This document shows, one piece after another, positions 8,523 to 15,888 of a DNA stretch of 64,000 nucleotides (position 1 is its first letter; every line of letters starts with the position of its first letter). The notes under the pieces are model-generated. The model made no database searches and had not been told where the DNA came from. It worked only from the letters and a program-made list of their open reading frames with translations. Made by a program: the position numbers and the translations under genes. Source of the stretch: Modestobacter italicus (GTDB lineage: Bacteria; Actinomycetota; Actinomycetes; Mycobacteriales; Geodermatophilaceae); contig NZ_JABGCJ010000006.1 of assembly GCF_019799965.1 (NCBI RefSeq), forward strand, positions 124,001-188,000, in the 5' to 3' direction.

Positions 8523-10316
8523 TCAGCCACGGTAGGCGGCGCGGGAGACGGCTGCCTCCGGACCGGCCCGGAGCCCGGCGAGCAGCTCGGGCAGCGGCAC
8601 CGGCCGGCCGTAGCGCCAGCCCTGCGCGAAGGTGCAGCCCATCGCGCGCACGGCGTCCTCCTGCTCGGCGGTCTCCACGCCCTCGGCGACCACGTCGAGC
8701 CCGAGGCCCAGGCACATGGCCACCAGGGTCTGCAGCATCTGCGCCCGGCGCGGGGAGGAGTGCACCGTCGCGATGAACGAGCGGTCGAGCTTGAGGACGT
8801 CGGCCGGCAGGGTGTCCAGCCGGTTGAGCGAGGAGTAGCCGGTGCCGAAGTCGTCGATGGAGACCTTCACGCCGGCGGCGCGCAGCGCGTGCAGGGTGGC
8901 GACGGCGGTCGGGGACTCCCCCTCCAGCAGGGTCTCGGTCACCTCGAGCACCAGGTGGCCGACGGGGAAGCCGGTGTCGGCGAGCACGTGCCGCACCCGC
9001 AGCGCGCAGCCGGGGTCGTTCAGCTCCCGCCCGGAGACGTTGACGCCCAGGGTGACCGGCAGACCGGCCGGGGTCCGGACGTCGGCCAGCTCGGCGCAGG
9101 CGGTGCGCAGCACGTGCGCCCCGAGGGCGTGCACCAACCCGCTCTGCTCGGCCACCGCGACGAACTCCTCGGGCGGCACCGGGCCGCGCTCGGGGTGGGT
9201 CCAGCGGGCCAGCGCCTCCACGCCGACGACGGCGCCGTCCGAGAGGTCGACGATCGGCTGGTAGTGCACCTCGATGTCGCCGGCGGCGAGCGCGGCCGCC
9301 AGGTCGCGGGCCAACGGGGAGCCAGTGCCGCCCTCCAGCTCGCACCGGCCCCGGCCGGCGGCCTTCGCGTCGTAGAGCGCCCGGTCGGCCCGGCGCATCA
9401 GCTCCGCGGCGCCCTGGCCCGGGCGGAGCTCGGCAACCCCGCAGGAGACGCCGATCTCCGGGTGCTGGGCCGAGATGCGGCGCACCAGGGCGAGTGCGTC
9501 GGGGCCGGCGAGCCCGGGCAGCAGCAGCGCGAACTCGTCGCCCCCGTGCCGGGCGAGGACGGCGGAGCTCGGCAGCTCACGGCGCCACACGTCGGCGATC
9601 CGGCAGAGCACCCGGTCACCGGCCTCGTGGCCGGCGGTGTCGTTGATCTGCTTGAAGTGGTCGAGGTCGAGCAGGGCGGCCGACAGCGGTTCGCCGGTGC
9701 GGGCCGAGGCGGTGCGCAGCTCGTGCAGCGCGTCGTCAAAGCCGCGCCGGTTGGCCAGCCCGGTCAGCGGATCCCGGCTGGCGCTGGAGGCACGGATCAC
9801 CAGCCCTCGGACGACGGTGCCCAACGCGACGATGACCGCGTCGAGGGCCAGCGCGATGGACGCCGGGACGTCGCCCTGGGCGAGCAGCGCGGCGGTCACC
9901 AGGCTGAGTCCGAACGCCATGTGCGCCCAGGCCAGCGGCAGGCTGAAGAAGAAGCAGGCGTCCACGGCGATGAACGCCATGATCGAGGCGGCGGCCATCG
10001 CGGTGGCCGCGTCGGGGCTGGCCGTCACCGCGAAGGCGACGAGCACGGCGGCCGAGGCGACCGGCCAGTGGAACACGTGCCGCGGCCAGTGCCCTGCCCA
10101 GCGGAACGAGACGGCGCCGCAGGCAAGCGCGACCAGCGCGACGGTGAGGATGACCCAGCGGCCCTGCTGGCCGGCGTCCGGCCCGAAGACGGCGAACAGC
10201 CCGGCGATCCCGGCGGCGACGTAGAACGTCGCGAGGATGCGCGCCATCATCCGCGGTGTCGCCACCGCGGGCGCCGTCGACCAGGTCACCCGGTGTTGGT
10301 CGGTCCGGTCGTGCAC
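8523..10316 (-). CDS. Membrane GGDEF-EAL protein (paralogue, upstream copy)
   Basis: About 597 residues with the same architecture as the next gene: an N-terminal membrane block starting ATPRMMARILATFYVAAGIA, GGDEF domain (DPLTGLANRRGF, HGGDEFALL) and EAL domain (GVEALARW, GVNVS, VTETL, IDDFGTGYSSLNR, VLKLDRSF, AQGWRYGRPVP). All catalytic signatures are present and the RxxD inhibitory site is again missing. The GTG at 10316 is chosen because the paralogue begins at the equivalent place and any longer form would run into the preceding gene. No good ribosome binding site is visible, so translational coupling to the upstream gene (31 bases away) is likely. Confidence 0.88.
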   Translation of the reverse strand: MHDRTDQHRVTWSTAPAVATPRMMARILATFYVAAGIAGLFAVFGPDAGQQGRWVILTVALVALACGAVSFRWAGHWPRHVFHWPVASAAVLVAFAVTASPDAATAMAAASIMAFIAVDACFFFSLPLAWAHMAFGLSLVTAALLAQGDVPASIALALDAVIVALGTVVRGLVIRASSASRDPLTGLANRRGFDDALHELRTASARTGEPLSAALLDLDHFKQINDTAGHEAGDRVLCRIADVWRRELPSSAVLARHGGDEFALLLPGLAGPDALALVRRISAQHPEIGVSCGVAELRPGQGAAELMRRADRALYDAKAAGRGRCELEGGTGSPLARDLAAALAAGDIEVHYQPIVDLSDGAVVGVEALARWTHPERGPVPPEEFVAVAEQSGLVHALGAHVLRTACAELADVRTPAGLPVTLGVNVSGRELNDPGCALRVRHVLADTGFPVGHLVLEVTETLLEGESPTAVATLHALRAAGVKVSIDDFGTGYSSLNRLDTLPADVLKLDRSFIATVHSSPRRAQMLQTLVAMCLGLGLDVVAEGVETAEQEDAVRAMGCTFAQGWRYGRPVPLPELLAGLRAGPEAAVSRAAYRG

Positions 10317-10347
10317 GAGGTTGATGGCCCCCGGCGGACTGACTGGT

Positions 10348-10941
10348 TCAGCTACCCCGCGTGGGTGACGTGGTGCGCTCCTCGACGCCACACAGCACCC
10401 AGAAGCGGGTCCGCCGGGCACCGTGCTGTCCCTCGCCGGGAACGCTGCGCAGCGCGCGGTCGATCCGCGACATCGCCGCCGGGTCGGCGAGCACCCGCGG
10501 GAGGTCCTCCACGCCGAGCACCCCGTGCGCGACGAGGATGCGGGCGTAACGCAGCACCGCCTCGGCCTTGGGCACGCCACCTCGGGTCGACGTCCGCTGC
10601 CGGTTCTGCGCCGCCTCCTCCAGCGCCTGCTCGTCGGGGAAGCGGGCGAGAAGGCGCGGCAGCGGGTGGCTGTCCGCGCCCGGCGCTGTCTCTGTAATGA
10701 GCGGTCCTGTCGCTGCGGGTTCGAGCACCCGGTGGGCCAGGGGGACGACGACCCGGTCGTGGTCGGCGCCTCCGCTCCAGACGGCGTCGAGGACGCAGGC
10801 GGCGAGGCTGGTCCAGCGCCGCTGCGGTCGCGGGACCGGGCGGACGACGGCGTCCGGCGCGTGACCGAGCTCGTCGTCGAGCTCGTCGTCGAACTCGTCG
10901 TCGAACTCGTCGTCGAACATCGACGGCGCCGCAGTCGTCAC
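10348..10941 (-). CDS. Unknown protein with DDE[F/L] repeats and HhH-like C-terminus
   Basis: About 197 residues. The GTG start at 10941 is supported by AAGGGG five bases upstream. The N-terminus has four tandem Asp-Asp-Glu-Phe/Leu units (residues about 10-25). After that comes WTSLAACVLDAVWSGGADHD, then a helical region ending ALRSVPGEGQHGARRTRFWV. The VPGxGxHGxR segment resembles a helix-hairpin-helix of the HhH-GPD/endonuclease III type, but no catalytic Lys/Asp pair or Fe-S cysteines are seen. It may be a DNA- or nucleotide-binding remnant of that fold. It heads a minus-strand run with the two GGDEF-EAL genes, so a signalling link is conceivable. Function not recognised. Confidence 0.6.
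   Translation of the reverse strand: MTTAAPSMFDDEFDDEFDDELDDELGHAPDAVVRPVPRPQRRWTSLAACVLDAVWSGGADHDRVVVPLAHRVLEPAATGPLITETAPGADSHPLPRLLARFPDEQALEEAAQNRQRTSTRGGVPKAEAVLRYARILVAHGVLGVEDLPRVLADPAAMSRIDRALRSVPGEGQHGARRTRFWVLCGVEERTTSPTRGS
10867..10914. repeat. Four copies of a 12-bp in-frame tandem repeat
   Basis: Units GAGCTCGTCGTC (two) and GAACTCGTCGTC (two) run head to tail and encode DDE[L/F] on the minus strand, followed by a partial fifth unit. Being a multiple of three, copy-number change would lengthen the acidic tract without a frameshift. The two sub-types in adjacent pairs suggest slippage. Confidence 0.85.
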
Positions 10942-11193
10942 CTGTACCCCTTCGCCAGGTTGGCCCGCCTGCGCCGGTCGCAGCGAGCCGATCCAGGATG
11001 CCGTCGGCGGGACGCCGGAGCCGGGCGACACAGCGGCGTCCGTGCGGCTCTCAGCCGAGCTGGGCCAGCTCCTCGTCAAGCTGGGCTACGTGGGCGGGCG
11101 CCTCGGCCTGCACCCAGGCGGCCCGGGCGGCGGCGCAGTTCCGGTGCACCGCCTCCAGCCGGTCATCCGCCAGCCGGGCCGCCTGCTGCCCTG
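10942..11193. other. Gap with a possible C-terminal gene remnant
   Basis: Between the small HhH-like gene and the stop of the broken nuclease gene. On the minus strand one open frame down to 11051 encodes a helical stretch (QQAARLADDRLEAVHRNCAA, then VAQLDEELAQLG) with no start of its own. It overlaps the end of the nuclease in another frame. It could be the tail of a lost gene. The rest should contain the promoter of the 10941 gene. Nothing else is recognised. Confidence 0.3.
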
Positions 11194-12619
11194 CTATGGA
11201 GCGAGTTGCCTGGCGCGAGCGAAGTGCTCGGGGACCGTGACCAGTTCGACGTCGAAGACAGCACGCATCCGCGCCAGGCGGTCCTTCCAGACGCGGGACT
11301 GTTCGGAGAGCTCGGGGACGACGACAGCGGCGCGACAGGCGGTCTGGTCGAGGTCGAACTGCTCGAACCACGGGGCAAGGTGCGTCGCGCGCTGGATGAA
11401 CTCGCGGTAGAGCACTGCCTGGGTCACCGCGTGCCGGTAGTAGGACGCCACGCCGGCCGACCCGGAAGTCTTGATCTCGAGAGTCCACGGGGTCGAGCCT
11501 GAGCGGAGCAGCGCATCGAGGTACCGCCGGCTGGTCGACGACGTGAGTCCCCAGCGCGTTGGGAAATGCGACCCCCAGCTGACCCGATGCTGGTCATCAC
11601 CCCGCAGCAGGTCCAGCCGCCCACTGGATGTGTGGATCGGGACAGCGCCCCGCAGAATCCGTGATTCGAGCGCGTGCTGGCTGTGCTTGATCCCGCCGTC
11701 GACGCCTTCTCCCATGAGTCCGCGAAGGAGTTGATGACCTCCGCTGCCCGAGCCACGGACGCGTCGTCGTCGACGACCGGAACTCGTCCCTCGGGAGCGA
11801 TGTCCAGCCAGGCCGCACGTTCGGGGCCCCCGTCGTCCCTGATAGTCCCGGCCGACATCGAGCCGACCGTGACGCGGCCCCATCTGGGCGACCTCCAGGC
11901 CCTCGAGCCGCAGTGACCACCAGTTCTTCTGGGTCAACATGGGGTATGCGCGGAACGCCTCCCGTGGAACGCCCGCCAAGAGCCGTTGGACGAGTGCAGG
12001 CGGTTGCTCCCCCAGGTCCATGAGGTAACGCAGCCACTCGGTGTACCGGTACTTCTGGTGGTCACCCAGGTCGTCAAGGCCGTGAGCACTGATGGGCAGC
12101 ACATCACCCTCGCCGGTCAACCGTCGCAGGGAGACCGTGATCGGCGCGCGCAGCCGAGCTGCCAGCGTCCGGAGAGCGCCTCCTGCCTCGGTGTCCCACC
12201 TGTCCTGGACGAGCAACAACGTCGCCTCATCCGGTGCAACCGGCGTGTCACCCGACGACGCCCGGCGCCTCCAGATGGAGCTCGACCAGGTCGACCAGCG
12301 AGTTGATCTGGGTCTTGGGATCGGCGTCCACGACGACGGTCCGACGGCCGTCGTACACGCAACGCACCACGCCCGCTGCAATGGAGTTGGCTCGGTCGGC
12401 AGCGGCCTCGATCTGGGAGACCTCGGGCAGCTGGTTGAGGAGCGCGACCACGTCCTCGACGGGTATTCGGACCCTTCCGTTGAGTCGGTCAGTCAGCACG
12501 ACGGTGCTTCGCGTGAGCGAGATGGGCTACGACCACTCGTCAGAGAGGAACCGCTCGACGGCTGCCGGTTCCTCGATGAGAGCGAGGCCGTCACTGATCA
12601 ACTGGACGTCGCTGTCCAT
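11194..12619 (-). pseudogene. Decayed PD-(D/E)XK nuclease-like gene (nonsense plus three frameshifts)
   Basis: A real start is visible: ATG at 12619 with GAGGAG eight bases upstream, opening MDSDVQLISDGLALIEEPAA. A TAG at 12527-12529 interrupts the frame, which then continues (GRVRIPVEDVVALLNQLPEV) to about 12250. A frameshift leads to DEATLLLVQDRWDTEAGGAL and QKNWWSLRLEGLEVAQMG. Another near 11880 leads to AAWLDIAPEGRVPVVDDDAS, and a third near 11705 leads to the C-terminus with YLDALLRSGSTPWTLEIKTS, an Asp...ExK pattern of PD-(D/E)XK nucleases, then a helical tail ending RARQLAP. Restored, it would be about 460 residues. All pieces have coherent protein-like composition, so this is a broken gene or an error-prone assembly, not chance frames. 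Family not identified. Confidence 0.7.
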
Positions 12620-12679
12620 GGTCCGAACTCCTCGAGGCACAGGGCGGGAGTGTGGGCTCCGAATGGGGACGCGGCCTGC

Positions 12680-12877
12680 TCACACCGACGGCAGCGACTC
12701 CAAGAACACGGCTTCACCGATCACCCGGACCCCGAGCGCACGGGCCTTGCGCGCCTTGCCCGACTGTGACTCGGGATCGGCGCAGACCAGGACGTTGGTC
12801 TTGCCCGAAACCGACGCCACAGGGACCCGCCCTGCAGTCCGAGCCGCCTCCTCGAAGTCCGACCGCGGCCGCGACAT
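12680..12877 (-). pseudogene. BRCT-domain fragment
   Basis: 65 residues if started at ATG 12877: SRPRSDFEEAARTAGRVPVA, then VSGKTNVLVCADPESQSGKA and ALGVRVIGEAVFL. This is the body of a BRCT domain as found at the end of NAD-dependent ligases and DnaQ-type exonucleases (VSxKTxxLVxxDPxSxSgKArkA). The first strand is missing. Upstream, in the same frame, the codons for R-F-T-G-E come directly after the TAG stop of the SIR2 gene, so the conserved FTGxM strand is cut at that junction. It is probably the 3' end of an older exonuclease- or ligase-like gene, left when the SIR2 gene arrived. It could still be made as a small phospho-peptide-binding protein. Confidence 0.6.
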
Positions 12878-12892
12878 CTCCCCGGTGAACCG

Positions 12893-14518
12893 CTACAGCT
12901 CACCCACTCTCCGTACGGCGCGCGTGACAACGCGGGCCAAGTCGACACATCGCTGCAAGTCACCCGGCAAGACCTCACCGGAGCCGTGCACAAGTTTGTT
13001 GCGCGTCTCCACTAGAAAGTGCACATCTTCCGAAGGCAACCCGACTGGAATCCGCTCGGCGGACAATTCAAGCAGTTGCCGCAGCCCTGCGTGTCTCGAC
13101 CCCCGCCGCCCATCCGGGCGACCATCTCCGATACCCCCCTCCGGAAACGTCAACCTCAAAGCTCGCTCCATTTCGATAACCTCTAGCAGCGCAGAACTTC
13201 TGAGGTCGATGTCTTTTGCCCTAGACGCCGACAAGGGAGCCTCGTCGAAGAAGCTAAGTTGACCGCTTACACCGGTTGCCCAGTTGGCGATTACCTCTGC
13301 CACCTCCGTCCACCCATCCACAGATGGCGGTGGCGCCATGGTGTACTCATCGTCATCATCCGTCGACCTACCGACAACGAATACGTTCTCCCTTCCAACC
13401 GACGCAATAGCCCGTCGCACGACAGGGTCGCCAACTCGATTCGTATGGATGACAACTTGAGACGAGATTCGAAGGAGTGCTTCAGTGGTAGCTACTCGAA
13501 ACCCTGGCGGATGCGCTACATCCTGCCTCGTTAACGGCAACAATCCTCGATCCGCGATGTTCGGGAAGACGAAGTCGTCGTAAACGCTAACCATTTCGTC
13601 TGGCAACAGGAACAAAACTGCTTCGTCGACGCGAACTCCGGCTCTCAGTAGTGCCCGCACCGGGGCCGTCGTTCCTTGCAGACGCGAAGGAAAATTTGCG
13701 ATCCAGTAGTCGTACAACGCATCGAATAGTTCCGTGAGCACGCCGTAGCCCAATGGTCCCCAGGGAAGGTTGACAACCCTGACGCCGCGACGCCTGTACC
13801 GATCAATCTTAGCTGGGTCCGCGCCGACTTCGATAACATAAAGGTCCGGCGACGCCTCTCCTAGCCTACTGCGGACCATTGCGATGATTTGGCGAAAGTC
13901 TGCATCATCCAAGCTGTAACCAATCAGAACGCCAGTTTTTGAGATCAACTGATTGGCGAGCCAGGTGACAAACATTGGCCGCCGGAGAGAAAACTCGTCG
14001 TAATCTCTCTCGGTAAGAACGAGGCTTCCAGGGTGGTGCACATCCCCATGAAGCTTCAGCAAGGTCGGCGCCTCGTATGGGTTGGCCAACCGCAGCTGCT
14101 GCTCCTCTATTATCGCCAGGACATCGCCGTGTCGAGATCTGTAGGCAGATTCGAGTAGCTGCTCGACGTTGGTCGTGACCACCGAGTCGAAAGGAATCTG
14201 GCAGAACGCCTCGTGCATGGCGCCTGGCAGTGCATCCCGAACTCTAAGCGCACGCATCACTCGCTCAACGAGCTTGTTTCGTCCATAGGCGTGCTCGTAC
14301 GAGGAAAGACTTTCCAGTGGCGAGTCGCTTCTGTACTCCGGCGGCAGTTCTTTCCCGACCCGCTTGCCGAGGCCTCGCCAGTCCGGCAGGCCACCATCAG
14401 TGCCCGGCACGACGGCGTTTCGACTCAAGCCCGCACCTACGACAGGCAGCCAGCGACCTGCGACAAGGTCATCCAAGAGGGGTCGCGGCAAGTAGTCGAT
14501 GATTGAACGATTAGGCAC
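12893..14518 (-). CDS. SIR2-family defence protein with C-terminal Rx4H (HEPN-like) motif
   Basis: 541 residues. The SIR2-like NAD-binding domain fills residues 20-270: VVGAGLS (26-32), the adenine/ribose region FDSVVTTNVEQ (110-120), LKLHGD (154-159) with the family His, and GYSLDDADF (200-208). Residues about 300-410 form an unassigned alpha/beta region (SQVVIHTN, ENVFVVG). The last ~100 residues are helical and contain ETRNKLVHG, an Rx4H motif (R506, H511) of the HEPN type. SIR2 domains in Thoeris ThsA, Dsr and short-Argonaute systems deplete NAD+ during phage infection, so an abortive-infection role is likely (inference). Base composition is clearly poorer in GC than the neighbours and rare codons occur, pointing to recent transfer. 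GTG start; TGGGG lies just upstream. Confidence 0.8.
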   Translation of the reverse strand: MPNRSIIDYLPRPLLDDLVAGRWLPVVGAGLSRNAVVPGTDGGLPDWRGLGKRVGKELPPEYRSDSPLESLSSYEHAYGRNKLVERVMRALRVRDALPGAMHEAFCQIPFDSVVTTNVEQLLESAYRSRHGDVLAIIEEQQLRLANPYEAPTLLKLHGDVHHPGSLVLTERDYDEFSLRRPMFVTWLANQLISKTGVLIGYSLDDADFRQIIAMVRSRLGEASPDLYVIEVGADPAKIDRYRRRGVRVVNLPWGPLGYGVLTELFDALYDYWIANFPSRLQGTTAPVRALLRAGVRVDEAVLFLLPDEMVSVYDDFVFPNIADRGLLPLTRQDVAHPPGFRVATTEALLRISSQVVIHTNRVGDPVVRRAIASVGRENVFVVGRSTDDDDEYTMAPPPSVDGWTEVAEVIANWATGVSGQLSFFDEAPLSASRAKDIDLRSSALLEVIEMERALRLTFPEGGIGDGRPDGRRGSRHAGLRQLLELSAERIPVGLPSEDVHFLVETRNKLVHGSGEVLPGDLQRCVDLARVVTRAVRRVGEL

Positions 14519-14622
14519 GCCCCATACCTACACGAAGACCAAGACCGGCGTGCTCTCGCCACGCCACCTCTGACCGGCCAGCTCAGCCCGAGACTGCACC
14601 AACTGGGGTCAACCAGTGGCGT

Positions 14623-15743
14623 TCAGTCGGTTGGACGTACCAGCAGCGCACTTGCGCCTATGCTATCTCCACCTCGCTGGCCGAGGGTCATTGCAGCGAG
14701 TTCTGGCGGCAGCAGATCGGAAGACTTCAAATGCTTCATTGCTTCAGCCGATACGGGCGGTTGCACCCCGTCCAAGTCGTCGCCGACCCGCCTCCGAATC
14801 TCGCGGACTGCGTCACGGACCACACCGGCCGCCGCATCACCGCGCAGCTTGATGTACCGGTTGTCGTAGCGATCTAGCTGATCGACTACTCCGGTTTCCA
14901 CCGCCACTAGGGCCGCGGCCAGCGTCGCGTTGGCCCGGCCACCTGCCCACGTCCACCAACGTGCCTGCCCCCTGTCGTGCGGCAGCACGAGGCTGCTGTC
15001 AGCGGCAACGGCCAGCAGCACCTCCTCGCGCACAGCCGACAGCCGATCGGTGGCTCGACGCGTCAACGAGACGCCCGCCAAGTCCGCGCCGGGGACCACC
15101 CGGCGCGTCGCATCGGTCAACGCGAACGACAACGGCTGCCCCCTCCCCGACCTCTTCGAGGCTCCTACGAGGTCTGTCGGCTCGACGAAGGCCCGGTAGC
15201 GCTTCCAGTCGATATACGTGACCTTCCACGGCCGGCCGCCCAGCGACAGAACACGAGGCCCCTCGACCCGGCGGGTCATGACGATCGGGTCGACAGTGCC
15301 CAGCTCTGCGCGACCGTGCAGCACGGTGAACTCGGGGTCCGCGGTGAACGCCGACAGCAAGTCCAAGAAGTGCTTGTGCCCGTACCGACGTTCCGCCTCG
15401 GGTCTCACAAACAACATCCCGAAGTCCTGGTCGAGATGGCCGGTCTCGATCATCCACTCGGTGATCCGCTCGACCTCGTCCGGGCGAGCGAACTCCAGCC
15501 CGGAGAGGCTCTCGCTCCAGCCGGTGCGCGCCCGACTCGTGATCTCTGAAGTGCGAGCACCAGCAGCTGCTGCCCCAGCAGATGCCGCGGCGACTCCGGC
15601 GCCACCGCCGGCTCGACGTAACCCTCCGACCACAACTGAAGCAGCCCAGCAGCCCTCAGCAACGCGTCATCATCCGTGGCGAGGAACAGCATGTTGCGCG
15701 TAGTGCCCGAGCGGCGACCAGTCCGACTGCGGGAGCAGCTCAC
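14623..15743 (-). pseudogene. 3' remnant of an Lhr-like ATP-dependent helicase
   Basis: The 5' end reads SRTGRRSGTTRNMLFLATDD then LLQLWSEGYVEP: helicase motif VI and the following LxLWxEGxVEP segment of Lhr-type helicases. A frameshift near 15600 leads into a second frame with LEFARPDEVERITEWMIETG, RRYGHKHFLDLLSAF, FTVLHGRAELGTVDP and RPWKVTYIDWKRYRAFVEPT, the typical Lhr C-terminal domain. It ends at 14623. The two RecA domains with Walker A and B (more than 500 residues) are missing, so it cannot be an active helicase. Lhr-like helicases act in DNA repair and are also found in defence gene clusters. The remnant sits between GmrSD and SIR2 genes. Confidence 0.75.
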
Positions 15744-15888
15744 GCACGATCCGTAGGCCCTCGGCCTCGTGCGGGATCGGCGAGGGGGTCACCTCAATTC
15801 AGCGGGGCGGCTGCGGCACCCGTCCTCCTTCGCTCGTGGCTGATCTGCATGAGTCTGACAGCCGTCTGCGATTCGCCTGACTCCCTGG

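Noticed and set aside
10317-10580. Longer N-terminus for the upstream GGDEF-EAL protein (start 10580)
   Set aside because: The extra 88 residues are Cys/Arg/Ser-rich and overlap a better-supported gene in another frame; the paralogue starts at the position equivalent to 10316.
6222-10697. A 1491-codon open frame on the plus strand opposite the GGDEF-EAL genes
   Set aside because: It is rich in Arg/Gly/His/Glu, has no family motif and exists only because of the high third-position GC of the minus-strand genes.
10867-10914. CRISPR-like array
   Set aside because: The repeats are contiguous 12-bp units without spacers inside a coding frame; no cas genes are present.
12248-12499. A separate 83-residue gene
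   Set aside because: It is in frame with the ATG at 12619 apart from one TAG and runs by frameshift into the following nuclease pieces; it is better read as part of one broken gene.
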